A DNA stretch of 64,000 bases from Halocaridina rubra (GCA_037179515.1 JAXCGZ010019129.1:5001-69000); one strand, 5' to 3'. Counted from the first letter of the stretch, positions 13,349-62,604 are shown. Numbers and translations are program-made. The notes: a model not told the origin generated them from the letters alone.

Positions 13349-13665
13349 CTAATAATAATCATTATTTTTACATAATCTACTCTTATGACCATATTCATGA
13401 CATACATTACATTTAACTTTATGATCAAATCTACAATTTGATTGGCGGTGATTGAACTCACCACAATTATAACATCCATATCTTTGACTTTGCACATAAT
13501 CATAATCCCTTCTTTCTCTGTTTTGTTTGTAAGTATGACTTATCCTAGTGTTGGTATTGCTGTATCGTCCCTGGGAGCCAGTATCACCATGTCTACCACG
13601 CGAGAAATTATTATAATCATAATCCCTTCTTTCTCTATTTTGTTTGTTAGTATGACTTAGCCAGG
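13349..13665 (-). CDS. Non-LTR retrotransposon ORF1 C-terminal fragment with two CCHC zinc knuckles (LINE A)
   Basis: A truncated gag-like ORF1. Two C-X2-C-X4-H-X4-C knuckles are visible: CYNCGEFNHRQSNC and CNVCHEYGHKSRLC (residues ~69-82 and ~90-103 of the 109-codon frame). Zinc knuckles in LINE ORF1 proteins bind the element RNA. A 15-residue block, SHTNKQNRERRDYDY, is repeated 39 residues later as SHTYKQNRERRDYDY. The frame ends in TAG at 13349 and continues, in the same frame, into ORF2. The apparent start Met falls at the junction with the upstream element, so the true N-terminus was lost by 5' truncation. Confidence 0.8.
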
Positions 13666-13851
13666 TGTTTTTTGTCAAAAACTTTATTCCATCAAAAATG
13701 GCTATTACATGATAATTAATCTAATTACAAATTACAATGTAAAATGTCAAAATAAAACAAATGAAATTTGCAAAGCACAAAATCAAAAAATTTACACATT
13801 AAAATATGCATACGTACACTTCGTCTACCCAATGGGAGGATAATAATGAGA
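13666..13851 (-). other. 3' UTR of LINE A2 with polyadenylation signal
   Basis: AT-rich sequence following the LINE A2 stop codon. On the minus strand it ends GATGGAATAAAGTTTTTGAC, with AATAAA near 13690. LINE A begins immediately after it. Confidence 0.7.
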
Positions 13852-15188
13852 CTAAAATAACTTATTAAGTAGGTGATTTAAAAGATGAGATTTAAGTGAG
13901 GGTAATGTTTGGCAGCTTCTTAAGTTTGCGGGTAAAGAGTTCCAAAGTCTCGGGCCCATTACATTTAAGGCTCTTGCCCCAATATCAGTGGAAGTTCTGG
14001 GCACGTAAAAAGAATTCTGATATCTGGTGTTGACGTTATTGATACGCACTTGATTAACTGTTGGCAATGAGAAGAGTCATTCCGGTAATATTCCATGATT
14101 TATTTTAAAAACTAAAAGACAGATATTATATATAAACTTCATGTCCATCCTTAGCCAACCCAATCCCTCAAAGAGGGGAGTCACGTGATCATATTTATGC
14201 ACCCCCCCTATGGCAACTCTTGCAGCAAAATTCTGGAGCCTTTTCACTCGTAACATCTGGGTCTTAGTCGTGGAACCCCAAACACTTAGACAGTAGTTGA
14301 GAATACTTAAAATCAATGTTTGTACTACAATTACCCTACAATCAGGCTCGAATCTTTCATAGACTCTGTTCAAGTAAATAAGGGTCCCGTTCACTTTTTT
14401 ATGTAGTTCATCGATATGAAAATTAAATGTCATGGTACTGTCCATAATAACACCTAGATTTTTAACCTTATTAGATGGGAAGAGTGAAACATTGTTGAAA
14501 TTTATACTGATGTTCTCAGGAATGCGGGACAGGTATTGATTTGATCCAAAAATAACGAATTTAGTTTTATTTTCGTTCAGTAAAAGACCATTACTGTTAA
14601 AATAACTTTTGGCACAGTTTAATATATCTTCAGCCCTTTTTAAGATTTCAGGAATTCTATCAATGTCACCAGTAAGCATAATCTGGGTGTCATCAGCATA
14701 CATAACAAGTAGGCAATCTCTTATAAATTGAGGTAAATCATTAAAATATATTAAGAAAAGCAGAGGACCCAAAATTGAACCCTGAGGAACGCCAAAACTG
14801 ATATCTAAAGAAGAAGAGAGAGTCGAGCCCATTCGAACTGATTGAATTCGATCTTTCAGATAATTTTCGAACCAAAATGAGTCAACATGAACTTTGGAAA
14901 GTTTTCTCATTAGAATTTGATGGTGAACACTGTCAAATGCTTTAGACAAATCTAACAATAATAAAAGTGATATTTTCTTATTTTCAATATTACTATAAAT
15001 TTTATCAGTAATTTTAAGTAGGGCCGTCTCGGTCGAAAGTTTAGGCCGAAAACCGTGTTGTTCTTCACATAATAGACAATTTGATTCAAGGAAATTTATT
15101 AACTGGGTGGCAACTACCTTCTCAAGTATTTTAGACAGAATGCTGAGAAGAGAGATTGGCCTATAATTTTCAACATTATTAGTATCTC
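13852..15188 (-). pseudogene. LINE A2 reverse transcriptase, 5'-truncated, one nonsense codon
   Basis: Open on the minus strand from about 15188: NYRPISLLSILSKILEKVV, then HGFRPKLSTETALLKI, LDLSKAFDSVHH, FGVPQGSILGPLLFLIYFND, catalytic YADD (MYADDTQIML) and a C-terminal GPRLWNSLPANLR. It is a relative of LINE A (same motif spacing, clearly diverged). The frame is broken only once, by TGA at 14077-14079 inside ILPE*LFSLP, where a TGG codon would fit. The endonuclease and ORF1 are missing through 5' truncation at about 15190. Confidence 0.85.
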
Positions 15189-15189
15189 C

Positions 15190-16005
15190 ACTCTGTGAGA
15201 ACCTTTTCTCTCATTCTCGTCCTAATTTAAGACATGGTCTCACTAAAGGTTACCATATTCGATTCATAGCATTTCAAAGGTAACATTTCAGGATGGTGCA
15301 AAAATAAATAAGTATAAAAATAAATTAATAAAGAAATAAATTATGAAAACTTGTATAAGTGCATATACTCTTATATGCAGTCATAAACAGATGGGCATAT
15401 AAACACAAATACACATATCCATACATACATACACAAACATATACACCAGCATCAACACATATACATGCCATAGATAAGTGCTCTATCTTGAAACTGGAGA
15501 TACTGTACTGAGCAATCAGTATCCTGGGCTGCAACAAAGACGAGATTTCTTGATCTCTAAAATGATATCATATTTTTCTTAAAAGAAGCGTGAAATTATA
15601 TTTACCTCACTAAACCTTTCCACCATTCCAAGCCCCCCAAATTAAGATCTTAAATTTTATTTTTTAATACTTATATTCAAATACGCAATAATTTTGTGAT
15701 GTAAGTTAGATCAGAGTTTCAGTCCCTAGTTCGAACCCAGAAGGTAAAGAATCTTCATATACTCAGGTTTGGTAGGGTAGTATTGCCCATCCTGCAGCTC
15801 ATTTAACTTTATAATATCCATGTACAATTTATACAATATTAATACATTTAAGATTCGAAGTAGCTATGCAATACAGATATCCAATATTTATATAATATAG
15901 CAGTGACACAAGATATAAAACCAACAACCTCAAGAAATCAGTAATAAAGACTTGATTTTCTTGTAACATCTTCAATCAGTAAAAATGCATATATAATAGT
16001 CAGGT
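15190..16005. other. Non-coding, 3' of the last TTC7 exon seen
   Basis: AT-rich sequence without a supported gene. I looked here for the missing C-terminal TTC7 exon(s) on the minus strand and found none. A TTCGAACCC near 15731 may be a SINE remnant. Confidence 0.45.
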
Positions 16006-16007
16006 TT

Positions 16008-16065
16008 TTTCTTTGACTCAGCTGCCCCCCTTGTAAGGGGGATTATGGCTTTTGTATATGACGAG
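16008..16065 (+). repeat. LINE family B terminal hairpin fragment
   Basis: TTTGACTCAGCTGCC, then the hairpin CCCCCTTGTAAGGGGG at 16026-16041 and ATTATGGCTTTTGTATATG. Only the last ~60 bases of the family are present. It lies about 50 bases from TTC7 exon 13. Confidence 0.65.
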
Positions 16066-16112
16066 ATAGAGAGATATTAAATAAGTATTGCAAAACAGAA
16101 TTTTGTACTTAC

Positions 16113-53667
<37,555 letters not shown>

Positions 53668-53721
53668 CTATTAGAATAAAATAATATTATTTTTTGTGTA
53701 CTATCCAGTAGGAGAAAATTC

Positions 53722-53860
53722 AGATCTAGTAAAGAGGAGTAACCCCAGAGTGCTCTAAGCTTATGCATATTTAAAAAGCAAGTAACTTTACCTGACCTAA
53801 CCTAGCCTATTTAACTTTACATGGGGATTCTGGGGGCTACTCATCTGTACGAGATCCAAA
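53722..53860 (+). mobile_element. Fold-back/TIR element with CCTAA core, copy 5
   Basis: AGATCTAGTAAAGAGGAGTAAC to GCTACTCATCTGTACGAGATC. The core is TTTACCTGACCTAACCTAGCC. The segment CCAGAGTGCTCTAAGCTTATG is shared with copies 2, 4 and 6. It lies about 55 bases upstream of TTC7 exon 1 (of those seen). Confidence 0.75.
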
Positions 53861-54419
53861 AATTCAATGTCCCTTACACAATTACAAAATCTCTAACATT
53901 TTGAATAACACTACCTATTTGAGTTAGAAAGAAAGAGTTGATATTAGAAAGACTCAAAAAGTCGCTTTCAATATGTTTTTTACGAGACATATTTATATAG
54001 AGTACTCATTTTTTATAATGATTGGCATAATAATATTTCAAGAAACCATCACTTATTACGAAATCTACACAACAAGCAAACACTGCTTCGATTTTCATAG
54101 TGCACTACATCTGCTTACAACGTAGAGCTACTGCACATAACAATGTCATCTATGAAATATCAGATTCATTTAACCAATATTTCAAGCATATTACTGAACA
54201 TAAACACAGTTCTGGTCATTTATGTTTCTTATCTTCATTGGAAAAGCATAATACGGTGAAGCAACTCAAATAAAGTAAAATACATTCTTTTATGTCATAC
54301 CTATATTCCAATTTGTGCAAACATAGAGCCGTGATACACGGAGCAAGCAGTGAACAAATTAGAGTTACAAAATAAAGCTTCTGTGCTCTTCTAGAAATAG
54401 TCTTCAAAATATACTGTAC
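53861..54419. other. TTC7 upstream intron or flank
   Basis: No supported feature. Confidence 0.4.
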
Positions 54420-54850
54420 TTTTTCTTATTGTACTACATTAAATTCAATCATTAGGGAGCCTATTTCATCTAATTACCATCTACTGTATTAACATCATTA
54501 AGACATCACCATTGTGCAAGGATAATTTGATAAAAAAAAGTACTGCCATTCCTAAAAGATACTTTTTCATTACTGTATCACATTAAATAAATTAACTAGA
54601 AAGCCTAAACTCTCCTAATTTACATCTATCAACATCATCAAGCCGTCAAAACTGTGCCAAGGTAATTTGACAAATTTAAGGCCTGGTTCAGAAATTTAGC
54701 ATTTTTTTACTGTACTACAATATATTCATTAACCAGAGCAACTAAACGCTTTTATTATAGATCTATTAACATCATCAAGCCGTCATCATTGGGTCTGGTT
54801 AATATGAAAAAAAAAATGAGGCCTAGTTCTGAGACTTGGCAATAGCAATG
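54420..54850. repeat. Tandem repeat, ~140-bp unit x 3
   Basis: Each unit carries TTTTT(C/A)..TACTGTA(T/C)(C/T)AC.TTAAAT, an ATTAAC patch, ATCTA..AACATCATCAAGCCGTCA and AATTTGA(C/T)AAA. Units begin near 54419, 54564 and 54703. Divergence is moderate. Confidence 0.75.
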
Positions 54851-55187
54851 GATTGATCCTGTTCACTGAATATAGCATGTACGAGAGTAACTTAGAGGTG
54901 GAACAAGTTGTATTTTTTGTGTTGATGCAGCCTTAATTCTTTAGGTATGGCCACCCTCCTGACCTTATATATGGCAAATAAAAAATTCTTAGGTAGATTC
55001 GTAAAATATAAATGTAGTCTAAAGAAAGCATGATTCCAAGCAATACATAATTTCCAATGTAAAACTCCAAAGCTGGGAGATATAACAGAGAAAGTGGTGC
55101 AGAAAATTAGCTTTTTCTGATGTGTATTTGTGTTTTTTCTTATAAGAGTACAAAACATTACATTACGATATTCACACCATACTAAGA

Positions 55188-55358
55188 ATGGAGACTGAGA
55201 GAGTGGAGTGATTAAAAGCACTCAATTCAGGAGGTGATAAGAGCCCAACTTGGACTGTTAAGAACATCCAGCCTTTCTACCCCAAATCCAATCTGTCTGT
55301 ATCCACCCCCTATATGGGGATTAAAAATTATATAAACGGCAAACAACAAATTTAACAG
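55188..55358 (+). mobile_element. tRNA-derived SINE, copy 13
   Basis: GGAGACTGAGAGAGTGGAGTG head, GAACATCCAGCCTTTCTACC, TGTATCCACCCCCTATATGG and GGGATTAAAAATTATATAAA. Confidence 0.7.
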
Positions 55359-55584
55359 TATATTATGAACAGTTTGAAGAAATAAGTGTACATAATTTTA
55401 ACAAATAAAAAAAAATCTCATTTTGTAAATCACTGTGCTGTAAAAAAAATCCATTAGATGATGCACTACTTATCATGTTGTGTACGTTTTACACCCTCTT
55501 TGAGAATTATAGTAAAATTCCCCTTTGCCATCTGTTTCTTCCAGAAAAGGATGATATGTATCCCTATAGAAATAGTCTACTGCT

Positions 55585-55745
55585 AAGGGTGCAGTGGTAG
55601 CTTAGAGGAGGAGTGCACGAGTCAGGGAGCTACTAACACAGACTCAATCCCACCATGAGGCGCTACGATTGGCATCCAGCCTTATTCCCCTACCTCCAAC
55701 ATGTATGTGTCCACCTTCACTAATGTGACTCATAAAAAGGTGCAT
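55585..55745 (+). mobile_element. tRNA-derived SINE, copy 14
   Basis: GGGTGCAGTGGTAGCTTAGAG, GACTCAATCCCACCATGAGG, GATTGGCATCCAGCCTTATTC and TGTGTCCACCTTCACTAATG. Confidence 0.75.
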
Positions 55746-56179
55746 TCATTATAATGCTAACGTGACCAAACATAATGCTAACATTATATATTAAATTACT
55801 AAATAAAAAATAAAAATGGCTAAAAGGCATAAAACTGTGGTAGCTTCACAAACGTACTTCATACCTAACTTTTTGGCAAGTTTGGTTAGGTTACCGGTAA
55901 ATACAAAAGGCTACTTTTTCGCATAGCACTTTCAAGAGTAAAATTAAGATCAGCAAATATACACCTGTTTTAGAAAAGTAAACACTTTCATCTGTTTTAA
56001 GTATGGGGTTAGCCTGCCTGAGAGGTGGTTAACGGTTACCTTCAAAATGATTTACAATCAATTTCAATGCGACAGTGAAAGTTAAATAAACATGGCATAA
56101 CTTCAGCAATGTAGGGATTCAAAATTATTTCATGATATTTCAACTTAATACATATTTCCCAGCATCTATTACTTCTCGC

Positions 56180-57245
56180 CAAGTCTCCAGTTTAGAAGTG
56201 GCTAACTCCTTAAACAACAATTTTGCCTTAGTCTTTACACTACAATATATGCATGATATGGCAAACCTACCCATGGTCCATTAAGGAGAGGGTTTTGATA
56301 AAATCAGATGTACAATAGAAGAGGTGGAAAGGAGAATTGACTGGCTAATTGCATATATGTCCTCTGGGTCAAACAGATTCCATCCCACAGTTTTAAAGGA
56401 AGTAGAGGACCAAGTAGCTCCCTTACTTGTGGAAGTCTTCAATAAATCACTAGAAACAAAGGAAGTGCTAGAAGACAGAACATTAGCTGATGTCACCCCA
56501 ATTTTTAAGTAAGGGGTTCGAGAATGTCCTGAGAATTACGATTCAAATAACCTGATCTCCACTGTAAGAGAGATGCTAGAAGTAGACTAAAAGTATGGCT
56601 TCAGGCAATGGAGATCATGCCTGACCATCTTACTTGAGTTTTTCCATAAAATCCTGAGCAAATATGACAAAAGTAAAGCAAGAAACATCCTTTACCTAGA
56701 CTTTCAAATGGCATTTGACAATGATCCTCATCTCATATTACAATCAAAGGGGGTATCAAAAATGAAATTACACTCCAGATTGAATACTGGCTAAAGAATA
56801 GATTGTAACGAGAAGTCACAAATGGAACCTTTTCTGACTGGGCATCAGTCACTTCTGGAGTTCCATAAGGATAAGTCCTTGGTCCACTTTTGTTTATCAT
56901 CTATGTCAGCGACATAGATATTGATCTACTGAGTGTGATCTCAAAATCTGCAAATGACATAAAACTCGAAGCAAACTTGAGCAGTCCTGAAAGGACTGAG
57001 AAACTCACAGCAGACTAATGTAGGCTGGGAGAATGGTCTAATATATGGCTATTGCCAGTTAACGTGGAGAAATGCATGGTAATGCATATTGGCCATGCAA
57101 ATCCAGGGATACTTTTTACTCTTGGATAAAACTCTCAGTAAAACTGTTTGGGAAATGAACTCAGATGTACTAATAAATAGAGATCTTAAATTTTTCAAGC
57201 AGCGAACAGAGATGGGAAAAAACTCCAGCAATTATTAGTCCACAA
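56180..57245 (+). pseudogene. CR1-like LINE reverse transcriptase fragment, degenerate
   Basis: Plus strand: RIDWLIAYMSSGSNRFHP with LKEVEDQVAPLLVEVFNKSL (RT entry, KSxGPDGIHP in better copies), LADVTPIFK followed by a stop, FRQWRSCLTILLEFFHKIL, ILYLDFQMAFDNDPH (palm; the LDFxKAFD motif is altered), GPLLFIIYVSDID, FADD replaced by SANDIKL, and KLTADCRLGEWSNIWLLPVN. Multiple stops and frame changes. Confidence 0.75.
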
Positions 57246-57290
57246 TCAGAGGCAGTTCATTATAGGAATAAAGTAATATTTTCATACTAT

Positions 57291-57442
57291 GTGGGCCCAT
57301 GTAAGTTCTGGCATAAAAGATATGTTATTGGACCCATGTAAGTTCTGGAAAGAAAGAGAAGTATGTGGACCCATATAAGTTCTGGCAAGAAAGATAAGGA
57401 AGTGGATCCATATAAGTTCTGGTAAGAAAGATAAGTAAGTGA
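57291..57442. repeat. Minisatellite, ~38-bp unit x 4
   Basis: Four units of GACCCATATAAGTTCTGGCA followed by AGAAAGATAAGGAAGTG, with the copies nearly identical after the first. Confidence 0.9.
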
Positions 57443-58540
57443 ACTCCAGTATAGACCTAGTGAGCTGCAGGTATGTCAAGAAAGTGTTCATTACTATCGA
57501 CTCTCTTTTCTTCTATAAACAAAATTTAAAATACACATAACTAAAGTAATACAGCAATCCACTTAATGCAGCTTTTCTACAGAAATGCAAAGAAAGATAT
57601 AACCACTATATAAGAAGCCTGCAACAGAAATGCTATATTTTAGCAGCGCCACTGCACGGAATAAGCACTGCAGACAACAACACAATCATTACATACTATC
57701 TTACCTCTCCCTGTCAGTAAAATGAATGGGATAAATTGCTGGTTGTTTGTTAGGCATTTTTGACATAATGATAAACTTAGCCTAATAATGAAAAAGCATG
57801 AGCATTTTGAAAAACATATTTCGTCATATTTTGAAAAACATTCTGTCCTACATAGCTCTAAGGACCTTGATAGAGCACTGTAATCTAAAAGAGAAATGAG
57901 TATAGTATTAGAGATTCATACCTAACTAGTATGTTAAGCCAATGGCTAAAAATTTACAACTCTACCAAACTGACACAATAATATTAAAATATGTTCTTGG
58001 TCCAAACACAAAACCACATGCTACCGCAACAGAGATATCTGGAACACAAAGAGACAATAAACTGTTTTTATAATGATTCCTCAAACATGACTGATAAACC
58101 AATATTGATAAGAGAAAATCATGCAATCCATTTTAAGACTAAGATATGAATGACTCAAAATAATTATGGTAAAATATGCACTGTAATATTCCATGGATAA
58201 TATCCACATATGACATAATAATTATGTGAACTTCAGTAATACTATACTGTATAAAAAAGAAAAGAAAAAATAAATTTCGGAAATACAATTTGTATAATGT
58301 ACCGATTTCTTGATAAACTCCCTAAAACTCCCTGGTCAAAAATTCACTTAAATGAAAGTACAAGACAATAAAGACCATTTTCAAATACCTTTAGAACTCC
58401 TTTTATTAGCAAACATTAATAAACGGTATAGGCCTTTTATACTATCTAGTATTGGCAGAGTCTCTATCATGGATCCACCCTGCAGCGATGAAAGGCAAAA
58501 AGAGAAGCAGCAATGGATGTAAAAAAAAAAAATAAACTTC
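57443..58540. other. Unassigned AT-rich sequence
   Basis: No supported gene or repeat. Confidence 0.4.
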
Positions 58541-58542
58541 AA

Positions 58543-58712
58543 AGGGAGCTACAATAGTTCAGTGGTAGAGTGTGTCAGTCGGGAATTGACTAATGTGGGT
58601 TCAAGCCCACACTGGGGCGTTAAGAAGGGTATCCTGCCATAATACCCTGCTCCATCATTTCTATGTTCACCCCCTTGAGTGGGGACTAATTGCAATATAT
58701 AAAATGGTGATT
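58543..58712 (+). mobile_element. tRNA-derived SINE, copy 15
   Basis: GGAGCTACAATAGTTCAGTGG, GTGGGTTCAAGCCCACACTGG (good B box), GAAGGGTATCCTGCCATAAT and GTGGGGACTAATTGCAATAT. Confidence 0.8.
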
Positions 58713-58949
58713 CTAATTTCTGTACATTACTTCAAAGGGTATGGCAGATGCTCCGTACTTATATGTTCCTTTCAGCCTAGTTCTTCCTTGGCCTTTGATG
58801 CAAATCAGTTAAGATTCTAGGGGATTTAAATAAGTTCCTAAGAAGTCTGTTAAGAAGTCTTCTTGGTGGAGTTTCAACTACTGAGATATGAGACACATTT
58901 CTGTTGTAATACTTTATTCTATTTATAAATCAATATTTTAGTCCTTTAT

Positions 58950-59105
58950 TTTGGAAACTGCGATAGTGTAGTGATTAGAATACTCGACTCGAAAGGTGAC
59001 AAACCCATGATCGAGCCCACCGCGGGACATTAGAAAGGATATCCAACCTTAATTCTCCAGCTCCTATCTGTCTGCGTCCACACTAATAATGGGGGGTAAT
59101 GGGGA
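58950..59105 (+). mobile_element. tRNA-derived SINE, copy 16
   Basis: GGAAACTGCGATAGTGTAGTG, CTCGACTCGAAAGGTGACAA, ACCCATGATCGAGCCCACCG, CCAACCTTAATTCTCCAGCT and TGCGTCCACACTAATAATGG. Confidence 0.8.
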
Positions 59106-60017
59106 TTGTAGTCCTGTCCCAATCGAGGGAGAACCAGAACTAGTGTACTAGAATAAAACAAGTTACCTAAATATCTCCCCCTAGTATCAAAGAGAGCATA
59201 TTCCTTTTCTAGGATTCATATAACCCCAATTGATAGCTACATAAAATATATATATAGTTAATTACAAAATGCATAATATGTCTCAAACTTCTACAACATA
59301 AGGAAATATTGATGAATAAGTATATTAACAAAAGTAAACTGAGACCTTTAAAGCTATAAAACCATACCGACATATGATTATAAAGTTGATGAAGGCATGT
59401 AAACTACATTATATAACTATGAACAATGTTACTTTGCAACCAGATACGACAGTAACAAATGCTTGGTCTATTTGGAATATTTATAATTAAAAATGCTTCT
59501 GCACTACAACAAACTATATTTCAACTTTGATGTGCAGCCAGATAAACTTAATGAAATATTTGTGTTATAAGCAATAATGTTTACGCACCACAACAATCTA
59601 AGTTTCAATATTACTGCGCATCCAGATAGATAAGAACAAATGATTTGCCAAAATGAAACCAAGTTTTTGAATGTGCTAGGTTGATTTTAAAAGCAATGCA
59701 AGCAGAATCATACATTTGTACGACAGGAGTGATCTAACAGAGATTTCCTGACAAGAGTACTTTGAATGGGCCCTAGATGGATTTGTTTTGTCTGAAAGAG
59801 TAAGAAAGCAAAAAATGATGACAAATTTTAAATGTCAAGAGGAAAAGAAAAGACCAACAAATTTGAACTGGCATGCAAATTAGTAGCTAACACAGCAAAG
59901 AAACTGATAGCTCAGAATACCTGGATTTGTTTACAGTAATATTATCCGGCAATTATATAAATCTCTTAACTACCTACTGTCTATATATATCTGAATTCTA
60001 TCTAAATCAGTATATCA
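59106..60017. repeat. AT-rich sequence with a degenerate ~100-bp repeat
   Basis: ATGTTACTTTGCAACCAGATA (59429), TTTGATGTGCAGCCAGATAAA (59526) and TATTACTGCGCATCCAGATAG (59611) suggest three worn units near 59425-59640. Nothing else recognised. Confidence 0.45.
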
Positions 60018-60019
60018 GA

Positions 60020-60200
60020 CTGGGGAACACGGTAGCAGAGTGGTTCGAGTACCTTACTTGGGAAGTGAAAGCTATGTTCGAGTCCAATAGCATCTTACAA
60101 AGGGCATCCAGCCTTAATTCCCCAGTTCTAACCTGTCTGTGTCCACTCCATTCGAATGTGGATTCATAGTGATACATAAAACCGCAAGCAACAACAAATA
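60020..60200 (+). mobile_element. tRNA-derived SINE, copy 17
   Basis: TGGGGAACACGGTAGCAGAGTG, CTTACTTGGGAAGTGAAAGC, TATGTTCGAGTCCAATAGCA (B box), GGGCATCCAGCCTTAATTCC, TGTGTCCACTCCATTCGAAT and a tail of CGCAAGCAACAACAAAT. Confidence 0.85.
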
Positions 60201-60564
60201 AGACTGCCAAAAAGACTGACATATCAACATTAGAAAAAGCTAACTTCTTTTTATATAAATACATTGCTACATGAAGTCACTACAGAAATCTCTAACTACG
60301 CAAATATAAATCTGATTTCTGTTCAAATGTAGTACTTAAGAACTGCTAAAAAAAAAAAAAAAAAGCCACATCAAAATCAGAATAAGTGAATTTCCTATTA
60401 CATCTATATCATGATGCAAGTAAGAGTCATGACACAATTATATGAATTGAACTTCTGTTCAAAATAAGATCTTATATCTGACCAAAATCCAACAAATCAA
60501 CACAAGAAAATTTAAATATTTTTTACTTCTATATTATTCTGCAGCTAAAAGTCACTGACATGAA

Positions 60565-60755
60565 GTTGTGAGGGTAAACCAGCTGCAGTTGTCGTTCCTC
60601 ATGGCAGAAGATCCATGCCCTCTTACTTTATCAAGAAGGAGCTAAGAAGATTGATCGAAGCATACTGGCTTCGGGTCTGAATGTGTGTGCTTTGACTTGG
60701 CTGCCCACTTACATGTAGAATTGCGAATACTGTATATGTACATAAGACTCACGAG
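60565..60755 (+). repeat. LINE family B 3'-end fragment
   Basis: GGTAAACCAGCTGCAGTTGT, GGCAGAAGATCCATGCCC, AAGAAGGAGCTAAGAAGATT, GTGTGTGCTTTGACTTGGCT, the degraded hairpin CCCACTTACATGTAG, then ACTGTATATGTACATAAG. Confidence 0.75.
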
Positions 60756-61318
60756 ATAAATCTCTAAAAAGCAAAATATAAACATTCATCTACACTTTAA
60801 CCCCTTAAGGGCAGATCACATCATCTTGCTAGCATGGGCACTGGACCTGTCGACGTCAAAATTTCATTTAAATTCTGCGGGCTCGTTTCAGAACAAAATG
60901 GGTGCTACAAAACTTGCTGTAGCATGCCAATGTTTCCTGGTGATGTGTGGCATCTTTCCTCCCCCTCAAGTGTTATATAAAGTGCTCAGGGCAGGTGAAT
61001 GTTAGTGTGTAATTAATCTATCAAGGGAGGATGTTTTCCAAAGTTTGCCAGGCCTTTGAGTCACAATTAATATAAATAAGCATCTTCTTAATGACTGATG
61101 ACTAAACAAGTTCCCTATTCAACAGTTAAGCATTAATTATTTCCTGATTTTTATTGATACATGCTACATATTTCAGCACAGCACAAAAGTTACAATTTTA
61201 ACCTCCAGGCATAAAGTTTCCTATCAAGCACAAACTAGACTTGTATGTATCATCAAACAAGAAGATCTGCATTGATGAATGCATAATTACAAGTTAAAAA
61301 CTAAAACATACATTCAAG
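60756..61318. other. Unassigned sequence
   Basis: No supported feature; a slightly GC-richer patch at 60800-60965 matches nothing I know. Confidence 0.4.
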
Positions 61319-61319
61319 T

Positions 61320-61738
61320 ACACCACATACAGGACCTGGAATGCCAGCATCTTTAGCATGGGTATACCCTCTGCAGCTGCAACTCAAAAGGGAGCAGCAA
61401 AAGAGGTCAAACTACCACAACCAACCCCCCTCATGGGACATAAAAACCTGGGAAGAGCTTCGGTTACCTTAGTGATTACCTCAGCTCTCAACAATGCAAA
61501 CATAACAGCACCATGAAGAAATGACTCTCCGGTGGTAATTTCTTAAAGAATCTTGCTAGGTAGAGAAACAGAGATTAACAAAGAAAACACATTCAGACTG
61601 CATCAAACAAAACCACAAAGGCCACCAACACAATTTACACTCCCTGAGAGCTCAGGGGGAAAGAACAAAAATTGCAGTGGCCTTCCTTGGGGAATCAAGG
61701 CTCTTTGACCAGGCAGCTCAGGGAACAACAAAACAACA
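61320..61738 (+). repeat. LINE family C 3'-end fragment
   Basis: Long version of the family C 3' region: TACACTCCCTGAGAGCTCAG, AAATTGCAGTGGCCTTCCTT, then GCTCAGGGAACAACAAAACA. Upstream matches to 51110-51320 are weaker, so the 5' boundary is approximate. Confidence 0.6.
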
Positions 61739-62379
61739 CACTACTAACTAAAAAATACGTTCAGCAACAACACTTCCAAGGATAATTTCTAGAACAATTA
61801 AACCATATAAGCCCACATATAAAGAATATGATAGATTCTCGTTACCAAAAAACAAAAATCAACATCATATATTTTGGTAGGAAATCGAACATTAAAGAAA
61901 ACAACAATTTTAAACTGTATGGCAATAGCTCAGTAACATTTATGATATATCTTCATACAAACACACCCGATGTTTTGCTATACTGTTACAGCGAAATATT
62001 TTGTGAATATTCCTAAGTCACAGGAACGTGCATTTTATTTGAGTTATATCACGTGACTTTCAATAACTACTTATGTTCTGTTATGAATGTTATGAAAAAT
62101 ACACTTCATGATGTAAACTGAAATACTTTTTAAGTCAATGTACTGAATAACAACATAAAAATGTACTTTATAAGGAATATTTAGTAGTCTATTATTATTT
62201 CAAGTAAAAACTCTGGAAGTACACTCCACCTTCGTTGTACTTTTTTCTAATTAATTTACGAGCAAATATAATATGAGATAATTAAGAAAGTAGCTTTCAA
62301 AAGGTTTAATAATTGGCATACAGCATCCCGCCAAATCATATTGGCCTTGTTCATTTTAATATCCACTGCATATTTTGGA
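61739..62379. other. Unassigned AT-rich sequence
   Basis: No supported feature. Confidence 0.4.
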
Positions 62380-62585
62380 TTTTGCAAAGAAAAGTACTCT
62401 TGGGGTGCTTTAGATTTATTCATATTTACAAGGGAAGTCACCTAACCTGATCCAACCCAACTTAACCTGACCTAACCCAAGCTAACATAACCAACCAAAC
62501 CTAACTTGAACTAACTTAACAATATAAGAAGTTATTTAACATTACACGGACTTATGGAAGGTTGTCATCTTTACAAAACCTTATA
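62380..62585 (+). mobile_element. Fold-back/TIR element with CCTAA core, copy 6
   Basis: TTTTGCAAAGAAAAGTACTC to GGTTGTCATCTTTACAAAAC. It has the longest core: about 90 bases of CCTAACC/CCTGACC/CCAACC variants (62440-62522). The segment GGGGTGCTTTAGATTTATTC matches copies 4 and 5. Confidence 0.7.
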
Positions 62586-62604
62586 TTTCATCAAAAGTAC
62601 AGGG

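Noticed and set aside
15540..15660. Candidate for a C-terminal TTC7 exon on the minus strand ending TGAG|GTAAAT
   Set aside because: Translation (LGGLEWWKGL..) does not match the conserved C-terminal TPR sequence.
57291..57442. Possible CRISPR-like array (regular 38-bp repeats)
   Set aside because: Repeats are contiguous with no unique spacers, in an animal genome; it is a minisatellite.
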